This document shows positions 30,660-39,149 of a stretch of DNA of 64,000 bases, piece by piece. The translations under genes were made by a program, and so were the position numbers. The stretch is taken from assembly GCF_903652925.1 (NCBI RefSeq), contig NZ_CAHLAR010000005.1, positions 62,001 through 126,000 on the forward strand. Direction: 5' to 3'. The notes below the pieces were generated by a model, which was not told the origin of the DNA, did no database searches, and was given only the letters and a program-made list of their open reading frames with translations. The DNA comes from Achromobacter anxifer. GTDB taxonomy: Bacteria; Pseudomonadota; Gammaproteobacteria; Burkholderiales; Burkholderiaceae_B. Within the stretch, counting starts at the first letter, position 1. Every line of letters starts with the position of its first letter.

Positions 30660-31379
30660 TCAGTTCCAGGTCGTCAAGATACTCGGTTCGAGCGCCAGCT
30701 CGAACTGGGCGCGTGAAACACCTTCCTTCAGCAGCCCCAGCTTCATGGCCAGGTAGGAACACATCGGATCTCGTTCCGGCCGGAAGTGTTGCATGAAGGC
30801 CTGCCATGCCCTTTGGTGGCGGCTGGCGGGACAGTCCGATTCGACTTCCATCATGCGCACGAGAAGGCCAACGGATTCACGCGGCAAACGGACGCCTTCC
30901 TCGAGCAGTGCAGCCAGCTCCTCATGGACCGGGCCCACCACACGGTAGCCGCCCCAGGAGTGCGCCGGGCGCTCGAGCGATTTGACCTGAAACAGCCACT
31001 CGTCGGGGTTGGTGCTTTGCTCTAGCCAGTCGATCTGGTTGTTGCGACGACGCAAGTTCGCATTGTCTTCATTGCAAAACAGGTAGCCCTCGAAGGTGTC
31101 GTAGGACAGCACGCGCTTCACGAGCTCGAACGTCTGAATTTCACCATCCAGGTAGTGTTCTACCAGCATTATGGCGTTAGCTTCCAGCAAAACGCGCTCA
31201 GTCGGTGTGAGCGTGCTGTCTTTGGCCGCCGCTTCTTGAACAAACTCCAGCAGCCCGTCGAACAGGATGGAGTCCTCCGCGGCGTCCTCGATGCGCTGCT
31301 GCGCGTCAGGCACCAGAACGGCGATCGCGCGCTCGGGGCGCAGGTAGAGGCCGATTTCCTTGCAGATGGATATGGACAT
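30660..31379 (-). CDS. Hypothetical protein
   Basis: 239 aa, mostly helical and acidic, no recognised domain. A YLFCNEDNANLRRRNN segment lies near the middle. Single-gene unit with GGAGCACAC before the ATG. Its leader begins with an 11-bp perfect inverted repeat that overlaps the promoter hexamer, suggesting repression by a DNA-binding protein or an RNA hairpin. Confidence 0.6.
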   Translation of the reverse strand: MSISICKEIGLYLRPERAIAVLVPDAQQRIEDAAEDSILFDGLLEFVQEAAAKDSTLTPTERVLLEANAIMLVEHYLDGEIQTFELVKRVLSYDTFEGYLFCNEDNANLRRRNNQIDWLEQSTNPDEWLFQVKSLERPAHSWGGYRVVGPVHEELAALLEEGVRLPRESVGLLVRMMEVESDCPASRHQRAWQAFMQHFRPERDPMCSYLAMKLGLLKEGVSRAQFELALEPSILTTWN

Positions 31380-31398
31380 GTGTGCTCCTAAATTGAAA

Positions 31399-31425
31399 AC
31401 GAACGAGTGATTTCCACTCGTTCGT
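31399..31425 (-). promoter_or_regulatory. 11-bp inverted repeat overlapping the promoter (operator candidate)
   Basis: ACGAACGAGTG pairs perfectly with CACTCGTTCGT around a 5-nt spacer. The outer end overlaps the minus-strand TATACG (31423-31428). Confidence 0.5.
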
Positions 31426-31428
31426 ATA
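31423..31428 (-). promoter_or_regulatory. CTATAC-type promoter
   Basis: Minus-strand CCTATACG, 43 nt before the start at 31379. Confidence 0.55.
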
Positions 31429-31445
31429 GGCGCCGGGCAGTACCC

Positions 31446-34382
31446 TCAGTCCTTCACCCAGATCGGGCCGCACGCGGGCGACACCGCGCAAGGCACCCCG
31501 TAGGGCATCGTGAGCTTGTTGGCCTCGTCCACCATTACGTCCTCGATCACGACCAGGTCGGGCACGGCCGTAGCCTTCGGCAGCGCAAACACCTGCTCGT
31601 CATGCACCTGGTTGATCGAGCAGAAGAAGATGCGCTCGTGATCCAGCTTGAGCCGGTGATTGATGTTGCCCAGGATATCGGCGCCCGAGGATTGGTCCTG
31701 GTACGACAGTGCGGCATTCAGGCCCAGCGCCACGATCTCGCGCCCGGCCAGCGTCCTGGTCAGCCACCACCCCGTGCGAACGGCCTTCTGGTTTTCCTTG
31801 GTCTGGTCTGGCACATAGACGACACCCGCCTGCAAGCATTCGGTCCAGAGGTGCCACAGCTCCACTTCTGGGTAGGCGTCCATCCACAAGGCGCGGATGT
31901 CATGGGCCTCTTTCATGGTCCAGTGCTCGTCGTAGCCGCGGGCGGCGGCCTCCTGAAAGCCGGCATCCGCCATCCCGTACAGCAGCGACAAGTTAGCGAT
32001 CTTGCCCTGTTGGCGCCGGGGGCCCAGCTCCTTCTTGAGCTTTTTTTCCAGCGACTTGCGATCGGCAACGGAAAGTCCTGAGAACTCCGCCATGGGGTCG
32101 CGGCCGACCAGCTTCATCCCCGTGAAGGTGTGGATGTCGATGTCCGCCACGAAAGCGTCACGCAAGGCCGAGTATTCCCGCTCGCCTCGGCGTGCCGCCA
32201 GCTCGAGGCACTGAGCCAGGCGCCAGCCCAGCTTGACCGACAGCATCAGTTCCTTGACTTCGCTGCGGCGCTGGAAGAACTGCTTGCGGGGAATGCGCTC
32301 CGCATCCAAGTCCGCCTTCAGGGTTTCCATGCGCTTTTCCAGGCGCTCGAGCTCCTTGCCGTACTTGGCCTTGAGCGTTGCGAGTTGGTCCACAGCGTCA
32401 GGCGTATCCAGCGCGGGGATGACAGTCTTCAACACCCCCATGACAGCGTCAGGCGGCTGGACGATGCCAGGAACCGGTACCCCATTGACGGCGGCGATCA
32501 TTTCGCGCTGAGAGCGAACGCACAGCGCCGCGCCCACGCGCACGTCAAGGGCGCCGAAGTCAGATGCCACAATGACGTGGGTGAAGAGCGAATCAATGTG
32601 CTCACGGAGCGCCTTGCGCTCATCGCCGGCCATCGGCTCGAAGAGCTTGGTCGTCTTGAAGGCGTCAACGAGCCGGGCGCTATTCACAGTGACCTGGTCA
32701 CCCAGGTTCACCACGGAATCCGTCAGGTCGCACAGGAAGACACGATTGTGCTCGGTCACCCGGAGGACGGTATCAGCCGATTCGCCATCCAGATTGAGCT
32801 TGCCGACATGCTCCTTCAGCTTGTCGAGTTCCTTGTCGGGCATGCCGTCCAGGAGCCTGGTGGAGTAGAACATCGCCGCCAGCCATGCGCTCATGACAGT
32901 GACCTGCTCACCAACCTCGACGATCGAGTCCATCACGTCGCACATGAAAGTACGGTTGTGCTCGGTCACCAGGATCGTGGTTTCCTCACACCCTGCTTCA
33001 GTCTCTGAAACGCAAATTGCCCGGAAAAGTTGATCGCGCGGCCACTGCTGGCAATTGGGCTCAGACGCAGCAAGACGCCCGGTGATCGGACCGTGGGAGA
33101 GGAGGGAGCGCAGTCGGCCATCCGGCCCGCGCTCGATGAACCCAGCGACTTCCAGGGCCATGGAGCTGGCCTTCTTCGAGCGGCACACGGCGACCCAGGC
33201 ATTGAACAGCGGCCGAGATTCGTCGATCTGGGCGGCGCGGCAGGCGCGCAGGTCCTTTTCGCCCACCTGCGCAGAGCCTTTGGCTGCGGTCTTGCGCAGC
33301 GCGACACCACGCTCCTGGAAGGCGACTGCCAAGGTCTCCTTCAGATCATCATCCAGGCCAGCGTCCGGGTCGGACAGGCGGGCACGGTGAGCCTCGAGGC
33401 GCGGCTCAAGCGCAATGAGCTCGCTTACCTTCTCGGCCAACTCGCGGCGCTTGCGGCGCACGTAGTTGTAGGCCACGCGCGTGCTGGCGGGCATCCCGTT
33501 CTCGCGCAGATAGACCAGCTCAGGTACCTGAGGCTCGATGAGACGGACGACCGACCGTCTCGCACGATTGCCCAGGTAGGCCTGATACAGGTCGCCTTCG
33601 TCGTCGATGCCCAGGAGGTTACAGAGCACGCGATCGGCCCAGACGGCGTCGTCCATCGCGTAGTCGTAGTGCTCGAAGCCGAGCAGACCCGTCCAGTTAT
33701 TCGGCTTCTGGTAGGTCTTGTCGAGGATGACGTTGAACATCGACAGCACGACGTCGGCAAGGCTGCCGCCCGAGCCGCCCTTGACCAGGGACTTCCAGGC
33801 CGCCTGCGCCTCCGGCGACAAATGGTGGATCTGCGTGCTGTCCTTCACGCCTTCCACCATCTCCGCGCGCTTGAGCACCAGGGTGGGATTGAGCGCCCGG
33901 GTCAGCAGCATGGTGTCGGCCACCATCCGAGGCATGGTGCGCCGGCCGTCGTACTTGCGTTGCCAGTACAAGTCGAACCCTGCGTTGTGGGCAACATAGA
34001 GATCGCGCGACAGGATGGCTCGACAGACCCGTTCAGTAAGGGCGGGGCCCATCTTGTCGCAGTCGAAGACGAAGTTCTTGCGCGGCCCGCGCCGTCCGTT
34101 GATGGTCGGAATACGCACCTGGAGCGTACGGGTGCGCAGAATGTTTGAGCCACCTTGCTTGATGTCGGCCGGGCTCAGCGCAACGGGCATTGATGCGTCG
34201 GTCAGTCCCGTTCCTTCGGTGTCCGTGGCCACCCAGCGCACGCCCTCGATTTCCCGAACAGCATCGATCACGTCGTCATGTTGCCAGAGGAACGGAGGCG
34301 CATTGCCGGCGGCGTCGCAGACCTCGAATCCGAAGCCTTGTTGCAAAGGAATATGAGTGGGGACGGCTTTTTTCTTGGCCAC
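31446..34382 (-). CDS. Family A DNA polymerase with 3'-5' exonuclease and a duplicated insert
   Basis: 978 aa. The 3'-5' exonuclease motifs are ATDTEGTGL (52-60), AHNAGFDLYW (131-140) and YDYAMDDAVW (239-248). Polymerase motifs are ITGRLAASEPN (433-443), motif A VIVASDFGALDVR (603-615, catalytic Asp 608), O-helix RRQQGKIANLSLLYGM (789-804, with Leu in place of the usual Phe) and motif C NQVHDEQV (924-931). No 5'-nuclease domain; that is at 28099. Between the TGR motif and motif A lies an insert of about 135 residues with two copies of a 57-residue unit (473-529 and 543-599). A charged coiled-coil insert sits at 660-715. The start is GTG. Likely the element's replicative or repair polymerase. 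Confidence 0.9.
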   Translation of the reverse strand: MAKKKAVPTHIPLQQGFGFEVCDAAGNAPPFLWQHDDVIDAVREIEGVRWVATDTEGTGLTDASMPVALSPADIKQGGSNILRTRTLQVRIPTINGRRGPRKNFVFDCDKMGPALTERVCRAILSRDLYVAHNAGFDLYWQRKYDGRRTMPRMVADTMLLTRALNPTLVLKRAEMVEGVKDSTQIHHLSPEAQAAWKSLVKGGSGGSLADVVLSMFNVILDKTYQKPNNWTGLLGFEHYDYAMDDAVWADRVLCNLLGIDDEGDLYQAYLGNRARRSVVRLIEPQVPELVYLRENGMPASTRVAYNYVRRKRRELAEKVSELIALEPRLEAHRARLSDPDAGLDDDLKETLAVAFQERGVALRKTAAKGSAQVGEKDLRACRAAQIDESRPLFNAWVAVCRSKKASSMALEVAGFIERGPDGRLRSLLSHGPITGRLAASEPNCQQWPRDQLFRAICVSETEAGCEETTILVTEHNRTFMCDVMDSIVEVGEQVTVMSAWLAAMFYSTRLLDGMPDKELDKLKEHVGKLNLDGESADTVLRVTEHNRVFLCDLTDSVVNLGDQVTVNSARLVDAFKTTKLFEPMAGDERKALREHIDSLFTHVIVASDFGALDVRVGAALCVRSQREMIAAVNGVPVPGIVQPPDAVMGVLKTVIPALDTPDAVDQLATLKAKYGKELERLEKRMETLKADLDAERIPRKQFFQRRSEVKELMLSVKLGWRLAQCLELAARRGEREYSALRDAFVADIDIHTFTGMKLVGRDPMAEFSGLSVADRKSLEKKLKKELGPRRQQGKIANLSLLYGMADAGFQEAAARGYDEHWTMKEAHDIRALWMDAYPEVELWHLWTECLQAGVVYVPDQTKENQKAVRTGWWLTRTLAGREIVALGLNAALSYQDQSSGADILGNINHRLKLDHERIFFCSINQVHDEQVFALPKATAVPDLVVIEDVMVDEANKLTMPYGVPCAVSPACGPIWVKD

Positions 34383-34426
34383 GGGAGACGGCTTTCTTGA
34401 GAAACAGGGATTGGTGCTTGATCCGT

Positions 34427-34432
34427 AGTATA
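34427..34432 (-). promoter_or_regulatory. TATACT promoter for the polymerase
   Basis: Minus-strand GGTATACTACGG, 44 nt before the GTG at 34382. Confidence 0.5.
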
Positions 34433-34464
34433 CCGTTCTAGTAGCTTTATGCCTACTTACACGC

Positions 34465-34470
34465 TATACT
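34465..34470 (+). promoter_or_regulatory. CTATAC-type promoter for the small peptides
   Basis: ACGCTATACT, 26 nt before the start at 34497. The upstream GCCTACTT recurs at the same distance before the RecD2 promoter at 48673. Confidence 0.6.
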
Positions 34471-34496
34471 GAGGACACCTTGAAAGGAGATTGCCT

Positions 34497-34631
34497 ATGA
34501 AATACACGCTTGCCCGCCGCTTCGCGGACGATGACGGCATCTATGCACCTGCCGCGGAAGCGGACGGCATTGCCCTGGTCGCCGGAGACCCCGACGGCTA
34601 TGCGGGCCCCCACAGCACCGAAACCTTCTGA
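34497..34631 (+). CDS. 44-aa peptide, first of a tandem pair
   Basis: 44 codons ending AGPHSTETF. A basic N-terminus (MKYTLARRF) is followed by an acidic Gly/Ala-rich part with repeated DG turns (DDDGIY, EADGIA, DPDGYA). AAGGAGATTGCCT gives a strong ribosome-binding site and a promoter lies just upstream, so it is probably made. No family recognised. It might be a small regulator or a RiPP-like precursor. Confidence 0.55.
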   Translation: MKYTLARRFADDDGIYAPAAEADGIALVAGDPDGYAGPHSTETF

Positions 34632-34665
34632 CGCACTGATCTAGCGCCCTGCTTGAAAGGAATCC

Positions 34666-34785
34666 ATGAAGAAGACCTGGTTCGATGTTCGCCCCATGGC
34701 GTCGGCTGCCCCCGGCAGCGGTGACGGCTTTGCCGCCACGCCCCAGGATGTGCGCCCCATGGCGGGCGGCGGCTCCGGCTGCTGA
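34666..34785 (+). CDS. 39-aa peptide with DVRPMA repeats
   Basis: 39 codons: MKKTW, then DVRPMA twice (residues 7-12 and 28-33), separated by a Gly/Ser/Ala-rich spacer, and a GGGSGC end with a C-terminal Cys. TTGAAAGGAATCC before the ATG closely matches the RBS of the preceding peptide. Exact repeats plus a terminal Cys recall modified-peptide precursors, but no modifying enzyme is adjacent (a radical SAM gene lies 11 kb away). Function unknown. Confidence 0.55.
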   Translation: MKKTWFDVRPMASAAPGSGDGFAATPQDVRPMAGGGSGC

Positions 34786-34808
34786 CCCTTCCAACCCACC
34801 TGCGAGAA

Positions 34809-34836
34809 GCGCCGCTCTATGAGCGGCGTTCCTGTT
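34809..34836 (+). terminator. Weak terminator after the peptides
   Basis: GCCGCTC pairs with GAGCGGC around TAT, followed by GTTCCTGTTT. Confidence 0.4.
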
Positions 34837-34871
34837 TCCGCCTCATAGGGCCTAGCAGACCACCTCGCACC

Positions 34872-34877
34872 TATACC
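34872..34877 (+). promoter_or_regulatory. CTATAC-type promoter
   Basis: CCTATACCCAAGCAGGTA, 32 nt before the start at 34910; the AGCAGGTA that follows is shared with the promoter at 42146. Confidence 0.6.
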
Positions 34878-34909
34878 CAAGCAGGTAACAACTTTTCATG
34901 GAGGACATC

Positions 34910-35347
34910 ATGCAAGCAACTGAACTGACTACTAACGAGGCTTCGATCACGTTTCTGAACATGACCGGAGACATCACCATTGCCTGGGATGACACCAACC
35001 GCGAGCAGATGCTTGCGCTGGTCCAGGAAAAAATGGCCAAGGGATATTCCTTTTTCATCGTGCAACCGCGCTTTCTCGGGTTGTTTGGTACCAAGAAGGT
35101 GCCCCTCGAGAACATCGACCAGGCCCGCAGGGCCGGGGCTGTCGTTGTCGAGGATGCCGAGGCGCTGGCCATGCTGAAGAAGGCCAAGCTGGATGATTCA
35201 ATCCTCGAGCAAGCGGTCGCCGACGGGTCGGCAAAGCTGGTTCGCGGTGGTCGGACTTCGCACATCCAAACAAAGGGCCGTGCCGTGACCGCCGAGGAGG
35301 TCGTCCGTCACCAAACCGTGGCTGTACGCCCAATCGTAGGAGGCTGA
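34910..35347 (+). CDS. Hypothetical protein
   Basis: 145 aa. The first 90 residues look like an alpha/beta domain (ITIAWDDTNREQMLALVQEK, then GYSFFIVQPRFLGLFG), the rest is helical with a basic tail. No family recognised. The ATG at 34910 is chosen because GGAGG lies just before it; an ATG 12 nt upstream contains the RBS. Two bases separate it from the next gene. Confidence 0.6.
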   Translation: MQATELTTNEASITFLNMTGDITIAWDDTNREQMLALVQEKMAKGYSFFIVQPRFLGLFGTKKVPLENIDQARRAGAVVVEDAEALAMLKKAKLDDSILEQAVADGSAKLVRGGRTSHIQTKGRAVTAEEVVRHQTVAVRPIVGG

Positions 35348-35349
35348 TC

Positions 35350-36693
35350 ATGCCCGGCGATCTGGTTATCGACCCTCAGGACGCGATCCAGAGGCTGGCT
35401 GAACGCGGGGTGGATGTAACTCCGCCCCCGCACGCCTTCTTCGATCGCGACCCGGAATTGATGTACTGCCTGGACTGCGCTGTCGAGTTGGGTGAAATCT
35501 CGCCCCTTGAACGCCTGGTGTTTTCCTATGAGACCGACGCAGCCCAAAAGCTGTATCAACGCCGGCGTCAGCACCCTGACGACTGGTCCGCTCATTGGCT
35601 TCGAAACACCGCCAGGTCCTTCCTGGACGGTCTAACGCTACCAGAGCGTTACGTCGTAGCGTTGCGCGGTATCCGTGATCTGGAGTACGGGGCCAAGGCG
35701 CTCTCTGAGCGGATGGAGTTCTTCGTTGAGACCAAGGCGCGGGTTGACTTCGGTATGCAGGAGGACTTCTCCCGGCTGATCCAGGACCACGACCCCGAAT
35801 TGGCCAACGCCGTCCCTCCCAAGGTGTTCGACACGGTGGAGGATGTGAACAGGACGAAGGTGCAAGCCTTCATCAATCCCTTGTTCGCATCTGCCATCGC
35901 CCGGCTCGAAGAGGACATCCGGCTGACCAGAGATGCGCTCGTCTGGCTTGCGGAACCTGGCAACAAGGAAGCGGCGCGAGAAATCGCTGCCCGCGTTCTA
36001 CGGGTTCCTGCTGAGCCGCCGATTCGTATCGCGGTGGAGCACCTGGTGGACACCGGCGGTGTGGCTGCGGCAAAGCGAAAGCAGCTGCGGTCTGCCAAAG
36101 GCGCCATCAAGAAGGCGATCAAGCTCCTGACGCGCTTCGGCGCCGAGGACAACGCTCGCCTCCTGGTAAGCGGAGAACAGGTCGTGATCTCGCATCCTGA
36201 CTCGTACTTCCAGTTCCGATTGCAGGCACACAAAGGCCAGGGGTGGCTCGTGCAGCGCACGGTCTTTCCCGGATCCCATGTGCCTTACCAGTTGACGTTG
36301 GAGACGAAGAAGGGCGAGAGGTTGGCTCAGCTGTGCGTTTTGTTCGACAAGACGCCTGTGCTGGACCAGTTGCTGGCGCTGACGATGTATGTACAGACCG
36401 GCAATGAGCTGGAACTGCTGGAAAAGGCGAACTGGTATGGAATCGCGGACGTCGACCGGGTGTGCGAGCACCTGGATGGCCATGCGCCCGAATTGATTCG
36501 CAAGGTCCGCATGCCCATCGGCGAACGCATTGACCAGGCCATCAACCTCAAGCATCCAAATCTCGAGTTCTGGCGCCCCTACACGGGTCCGGTTCGCAGC
36601 TGGATTGGTGAGGCCTTTCTGCCGGCGCGCGAGATGCTGGAACGCATACGGCTTTCCCTTAACCACTCGGACGCGCGGTGGGCACTGGCCTGA
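35350..36693 (+). CDS. Hypothetical protein
   Basis: 447 aa, soluble, mostly helical, with no recognised domain. A CLDCAVELGEISPLERLVFSYE segment near residues 38-60 holds a CxxC pair. Central basic helices (KRKQLRSAKGAIKKAIKLL, about 240) could bind nucleic acid. Co-transcribed with the 145-aa gene. Confidence 0.6.
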   Translation: MPGDLVIDPQDAIQRLAERGVDVTPPPHAFFDRDPELMYCLDCAVELGEISPLERLVFSYETDAAQKLYQRRRQHPDDWSAHWLRNTARSFLDGLTLPERYVVALRGIRDLEYGAKALSERMEFFVETKARVDFGMQEDFSRLIQDHDPELANAVPPKVFDTVEDVNRTKVQAFINPLFASAIARLEEDIRLTRDALVWLAEPGNKEAAREIAARVLRVPAEPPIRIAVEHLVDTGGVAAAKRKQLRSAKGAIKKAIKLLTRFGAEDNARLLVSGEQVVISHPDSYFQFRLQAHKGQGWLVQRTVFPGSHVPYQLTLETKKGERLAQLCVLFDKTPVLDQLLALTMYVQTGNELELLEKANWYGIADVDRVCEHLDGHAPELIRKVRMPIGERIDQAINLKHPNLEFWRPYTGPVRSWIGEAFLPAREMLERIRLSLNHSDARWALA

Positions 36694-36753
36694 GCGTGTA
36701 TGACCGTCTGCCGTCGGACATTCGGGTCTGACGGTGCCACTAAAGGAACAATT

Positions 36754-37203
36754 ATGGACCAACTACTCGAAGGCGCTCAGTTGAAGACAGACGAGATCTT
36801 CGAACTGTCCGCTCCTTACGACAACGAGCATCAGGGCCGGGCGCGCCGCGTTGTGTTCTGCTGCACCGCAGGCCTGTTGCGCAGCCCCACAGCCGCACAA
36901 CTGGCGGCAACCCACTTTGGCATGAACACCCGCTGCGCTGGGGTCCACGAACGAGCACTCCAGCGCTTGAGCGTGAATCTCATTGAGTGGGCCTACCAGA
37001 TCGTATTTGTTAATAGCGACAACTACGAGACGGCTCTTCAGACGTTCTCCAACTCGGATTCGGAATGGCAGCTGCGCCGCAAGGCGATCGTCTGGAATTT
37101 GAAGGACGTGCACGACTACATGGCCCCGGCCTTGACCAAGGAGCTGATGCCGCTGCTTGAGCAGCTCAACAGCATGCCCCGGTACTGCCGGATGCCTACC
37201 TGA
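36754..37203 (+). CDS. Low-molecular-weight protein tyrosine phosphatase-like protein
   Basis: 149 aa. The P-loop segment VVFCCTAGLLRSPTAAQL (about 31-48) matches the LMW-PTP signature CX5R(S/T) followed by PTA, and TRCAGVHERA matches the following strand. The usual C-terminal DP general-acid motif is not obvious, so it may be divergent in activity. The ATG at 36754 follows TAAAGGAACA. Confidence 0.6.
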   Translation: MDQLLEGAQLKTDEIFELSAPYDNEHQGRARRVVFCCTAGLLRSPTAAQLAATHFGMNTRCAGVHERALQRLSVNLIEWAYQIVFVNSDNYETALQTFSNSDSEWQLRRKAIVWNLKDVHDYMAPALTKELMPLLEQLNSMPRYCRMPT

Positions 37204-37220
37204 GGACAACACCTCTCCAC

Positions 37221-37262
37221 GCCTGGCCTGGTTCGCGTTTGCGACCTATGCCAGGCCTTTTT
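37221..37262 (+). terminator. Intrinsic terminator
   Basis: GCCTGGC pairs with GCCAGGC around a long loop, followed by CTTTTTCC, just before the next promoter. Confidence 0.65.
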
Positions 37263-37264
37263 CC

Positions 37265-37270
37265 TATACG
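37265..37270 (+). promoter_or_regulatory. CTATAC-type promoter for the primase
   Basis: TTTTTCCTATACGTGG, 32 nt before the start at 37303. Confidence 0.6.
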
Positions 37271-37302
37271 TGGAGAGTTTCACTATTTATCGAGAGGATC
37301 AT

Positions 37303-38457
37303 ATGGCAAAACGTAAAGTTACAGCGGCGAGTGTCCGTCGAGATGCAACGGGCCGGTGGCTGGCCATATTCCAGTACATGTGTCCTGGTATGTTCGACGA
37401 AGCCATTCGGAATCTTGGCGATCATGTCACATGTCCGTTTCACGGTGGTGAGGACGATTTCCGCTTCGTAGCGGTATCCACTAAGAAGGGACTGTCTACC
37501 GATGCCTGTGGCGTTGCCATGTGCACATGCGGTGTGTTCAGCGATGGCTTGAACGTTCTGGAGCGGGCGCTTAATTGCTCCTTCTCCGAGATCCTCAAGG
37601 AAGTGGATGAGTACCTCAACGGTCCGAACGTGGATACGGGCGTGCCCAGCGCACCGAAGTCATTGCCTATGAGAGCACCCGTTCCACTGGTCGAGCCCAA
37701 ACCTCGAACATCTGACGAAGATCTCATGCAAAAGCGTCGTGCTCTTTGGAATCCGGCCCCGGTCTACGATCCCGTCACGACTCCCTACTATGGTTGCCGA
37801 GGTATCCGTCTGGACGTCTTGCGCAAGCTGCAAAGCCTGCGCGTGACACCTGGCTTGGCCTACTACCAGAAGGTAAAGGGTGAGGTCGACGATCGAGGCC
37901 GACCGAAGATTGAGAAGGTTGGCGTCTTCCCGGCGATCCTGGGCTTGATGCGCGATGCTGAAGACCATCCTGTGGCCATCCACCGGACATGGTTGAATCA
38001 AGAGCGTACAGGCAAGGCTCCCGTCAAGAAGGCCAAGAAGCTGTCTGAGACCAACGATGCACGCGGCGGAGCAGTCCGTCTGTTCGATGCTACTGGCTGT
38101 GAAGACCTCGGTCTCACGGAGGGCATCGAAACTGGCATCTCGAGCTTCCAACTCGCGATGGACGGTTACTTCGAAGGCCTTGGCGAGCTTCCCGTTTGGG
38201 CCTGCTATTCCAAGGACAACATGAAGAACTTCGTCGTGCCGGCCGCGCTCCTGCCTACACTCAAGCGCATCGTCATCTTCGCGGACAACGATGCCAAGGG
38301 TGCAGGCTTGCAGGCTGCCGAGAAGACGCGGGAACTGTTGCTTGAGCGCTATCCGCACCTCGTCATCGAGATTCGCATGCCTACGCAGGTGGGCGCGGAC
38401 TGGAACGACGTGGTCATGGACATGCTGGAACCCCAGGCAACCGCACTTTGTGCTTGA
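37303..38457 (+). CDS. TOPRIM-domain DNA primase (phage/plasmid type)
   Basis: 384 aa. The N-terminal zinc-binding region (HVTCPFHGGEDDFRF, then MCTCG, residues about 43-90) resembles the P4/T7-type primase zinc domain. The C-terminal TOPRIM domain has GLTEGIETGISS (about 270-282, catalytic Glu) and IVIFADNDAKGAGLQAA (about 325-340, DxD metal site), ending with ADWNDVV. There is no helicase domain. It would make primers for the polymerase encoded nearby. ATG at 37303 follows GAGAGGATCAT. Confidence 0.8.
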   Translation: MAKRKVTAASVRRDATGRWLAIFQYMCPGMFDEAIRNLGDHVTCPFHGGEDDFRFVAVSTKKGLSTDACGVAMCTCGVFSDGLNVLERALNCSFSEILKEVDEYLNGPNVDTGVPSAPKSLPMRAPVPLVEPKPRTSDEDLMQKRRALWNPAPVYDPVTTPYYGCRGIRLDVLRKLQSLRVTPGLAYYQKVKGEVDDRGRPKIEKVGVFPAILGLMRDAEDHPVAIHRTWLNQERTGKAPVKKAKKLSETNDARGGAVRLFDATGCEDLGLTEGIETGISSFQLAMDGYFEGLGELPVWACYSKDNMKNFVVPAALLPTLKRIVIFADNDAKGAGLQAAEKTRELLLERYPHLVIEIRMPTQVGADWNDVVMDMLEPQATALCA

Positions 38458-38468
38458 TGCCAAACTCA

Positions 38469-38497
38469 AACGCCCTAGCGATGCTAGGGCGTTTTTC
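38469..38497. terminator. Bidirectional terminator between the primase and the TonB operon
   Basis: AACGCCCTAG pairs with CTAGGGCGTT, with TTTTTC on the plus side and an A-rich arm on the other. Confidence 0.8.
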
Positions 38498-38537
38498 TAT
38501 GGGAAAAGGGTAGCGGCCAGTCGGGAGCGGTCCCTGG

Positions 38538-39131
38538 CTACTTGCCCTTTTTCATCTCGGCCTCGATCTTCTTGCGGTCGTTCATTTGCTTCTGGGCCAG
38601 CCCTTCGGCATTGACCTCGCAGGCATTGCGCACACTCTGTGGGATTTTCTCGACCACTTCGAGGCCCTTCTTGGGATTCACCAGGTCAGTATCCGGTACT
38701 TCCTTCATCAGGCAGTCGCAGTAGTTGGCCGCGGTGAGGTAGCCCTTGCCCGCCAGCGCCTCGAGCTCGAACGAGCTCATCTTCCAGATCCTGTTGGCTT
38801 CGATCATCCGGCCAGCGACCTCGCGCGCCTCTGCGGGGTATTCCTTCTTGAGGTTCAGTTGCACCTGTTTCGTGGCGTTCAGCACGGCGCCGCGCGTGCA
38901 AGCCTCCGCGTAGCTCGCCCGCAGGAACCGCAGCATGTCGGGCTCGTTCAGGTACTTCTGCTGGACGAGGGGGTCATCCAGGCGCAGATTGCGGATCTTG
39001 CTCGGCTCACGCGCCGACTCCTGACCGAGACCGACAAGGGTGCCGGCCGACTTTGCGGTCTGGGCATGGGCGATGCCGGCGGACATGGCGGCCGCGATGG
39101 CGAAGGAGATGATGGAAATTGTCTTTTTCAT
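38538..39131 (-). CDS. Exported hypothetical protein (TonB operon)
   Basis: 197 aa with a signal peptide (1-23, ending AHA). The mature part is helical and charged, with three cysteines (EACTRG, NYCDCL, RNACEV). It is the last gene of a six-gene operon with transglycosylase, TonB, ExbB and ExbD. No family recognised. The start at 39131 puts the signal peptide first. Confidence 0.65.
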   Translation of the reverse strand: MKKTISIISFAIAAAMSAGIAHAQTAKSAGTLVGLGQESAREPSKIRNLRLDDPLVQQKYLNEPDMLRFLRASYAEACTRGAVLNATKQVQLNLKKEYPAEAREVAGRMIEANRIWKMSSFELEALAGKGYLTAANYCDCLMKEVPDTDLVNPKKGLEVVEKIPQSVRNACEVNAEGLAQKQMNDRKKIEAEMKKGK

Positions 39132-39149
39132 AGGAAGCCTTTCTGTCAA

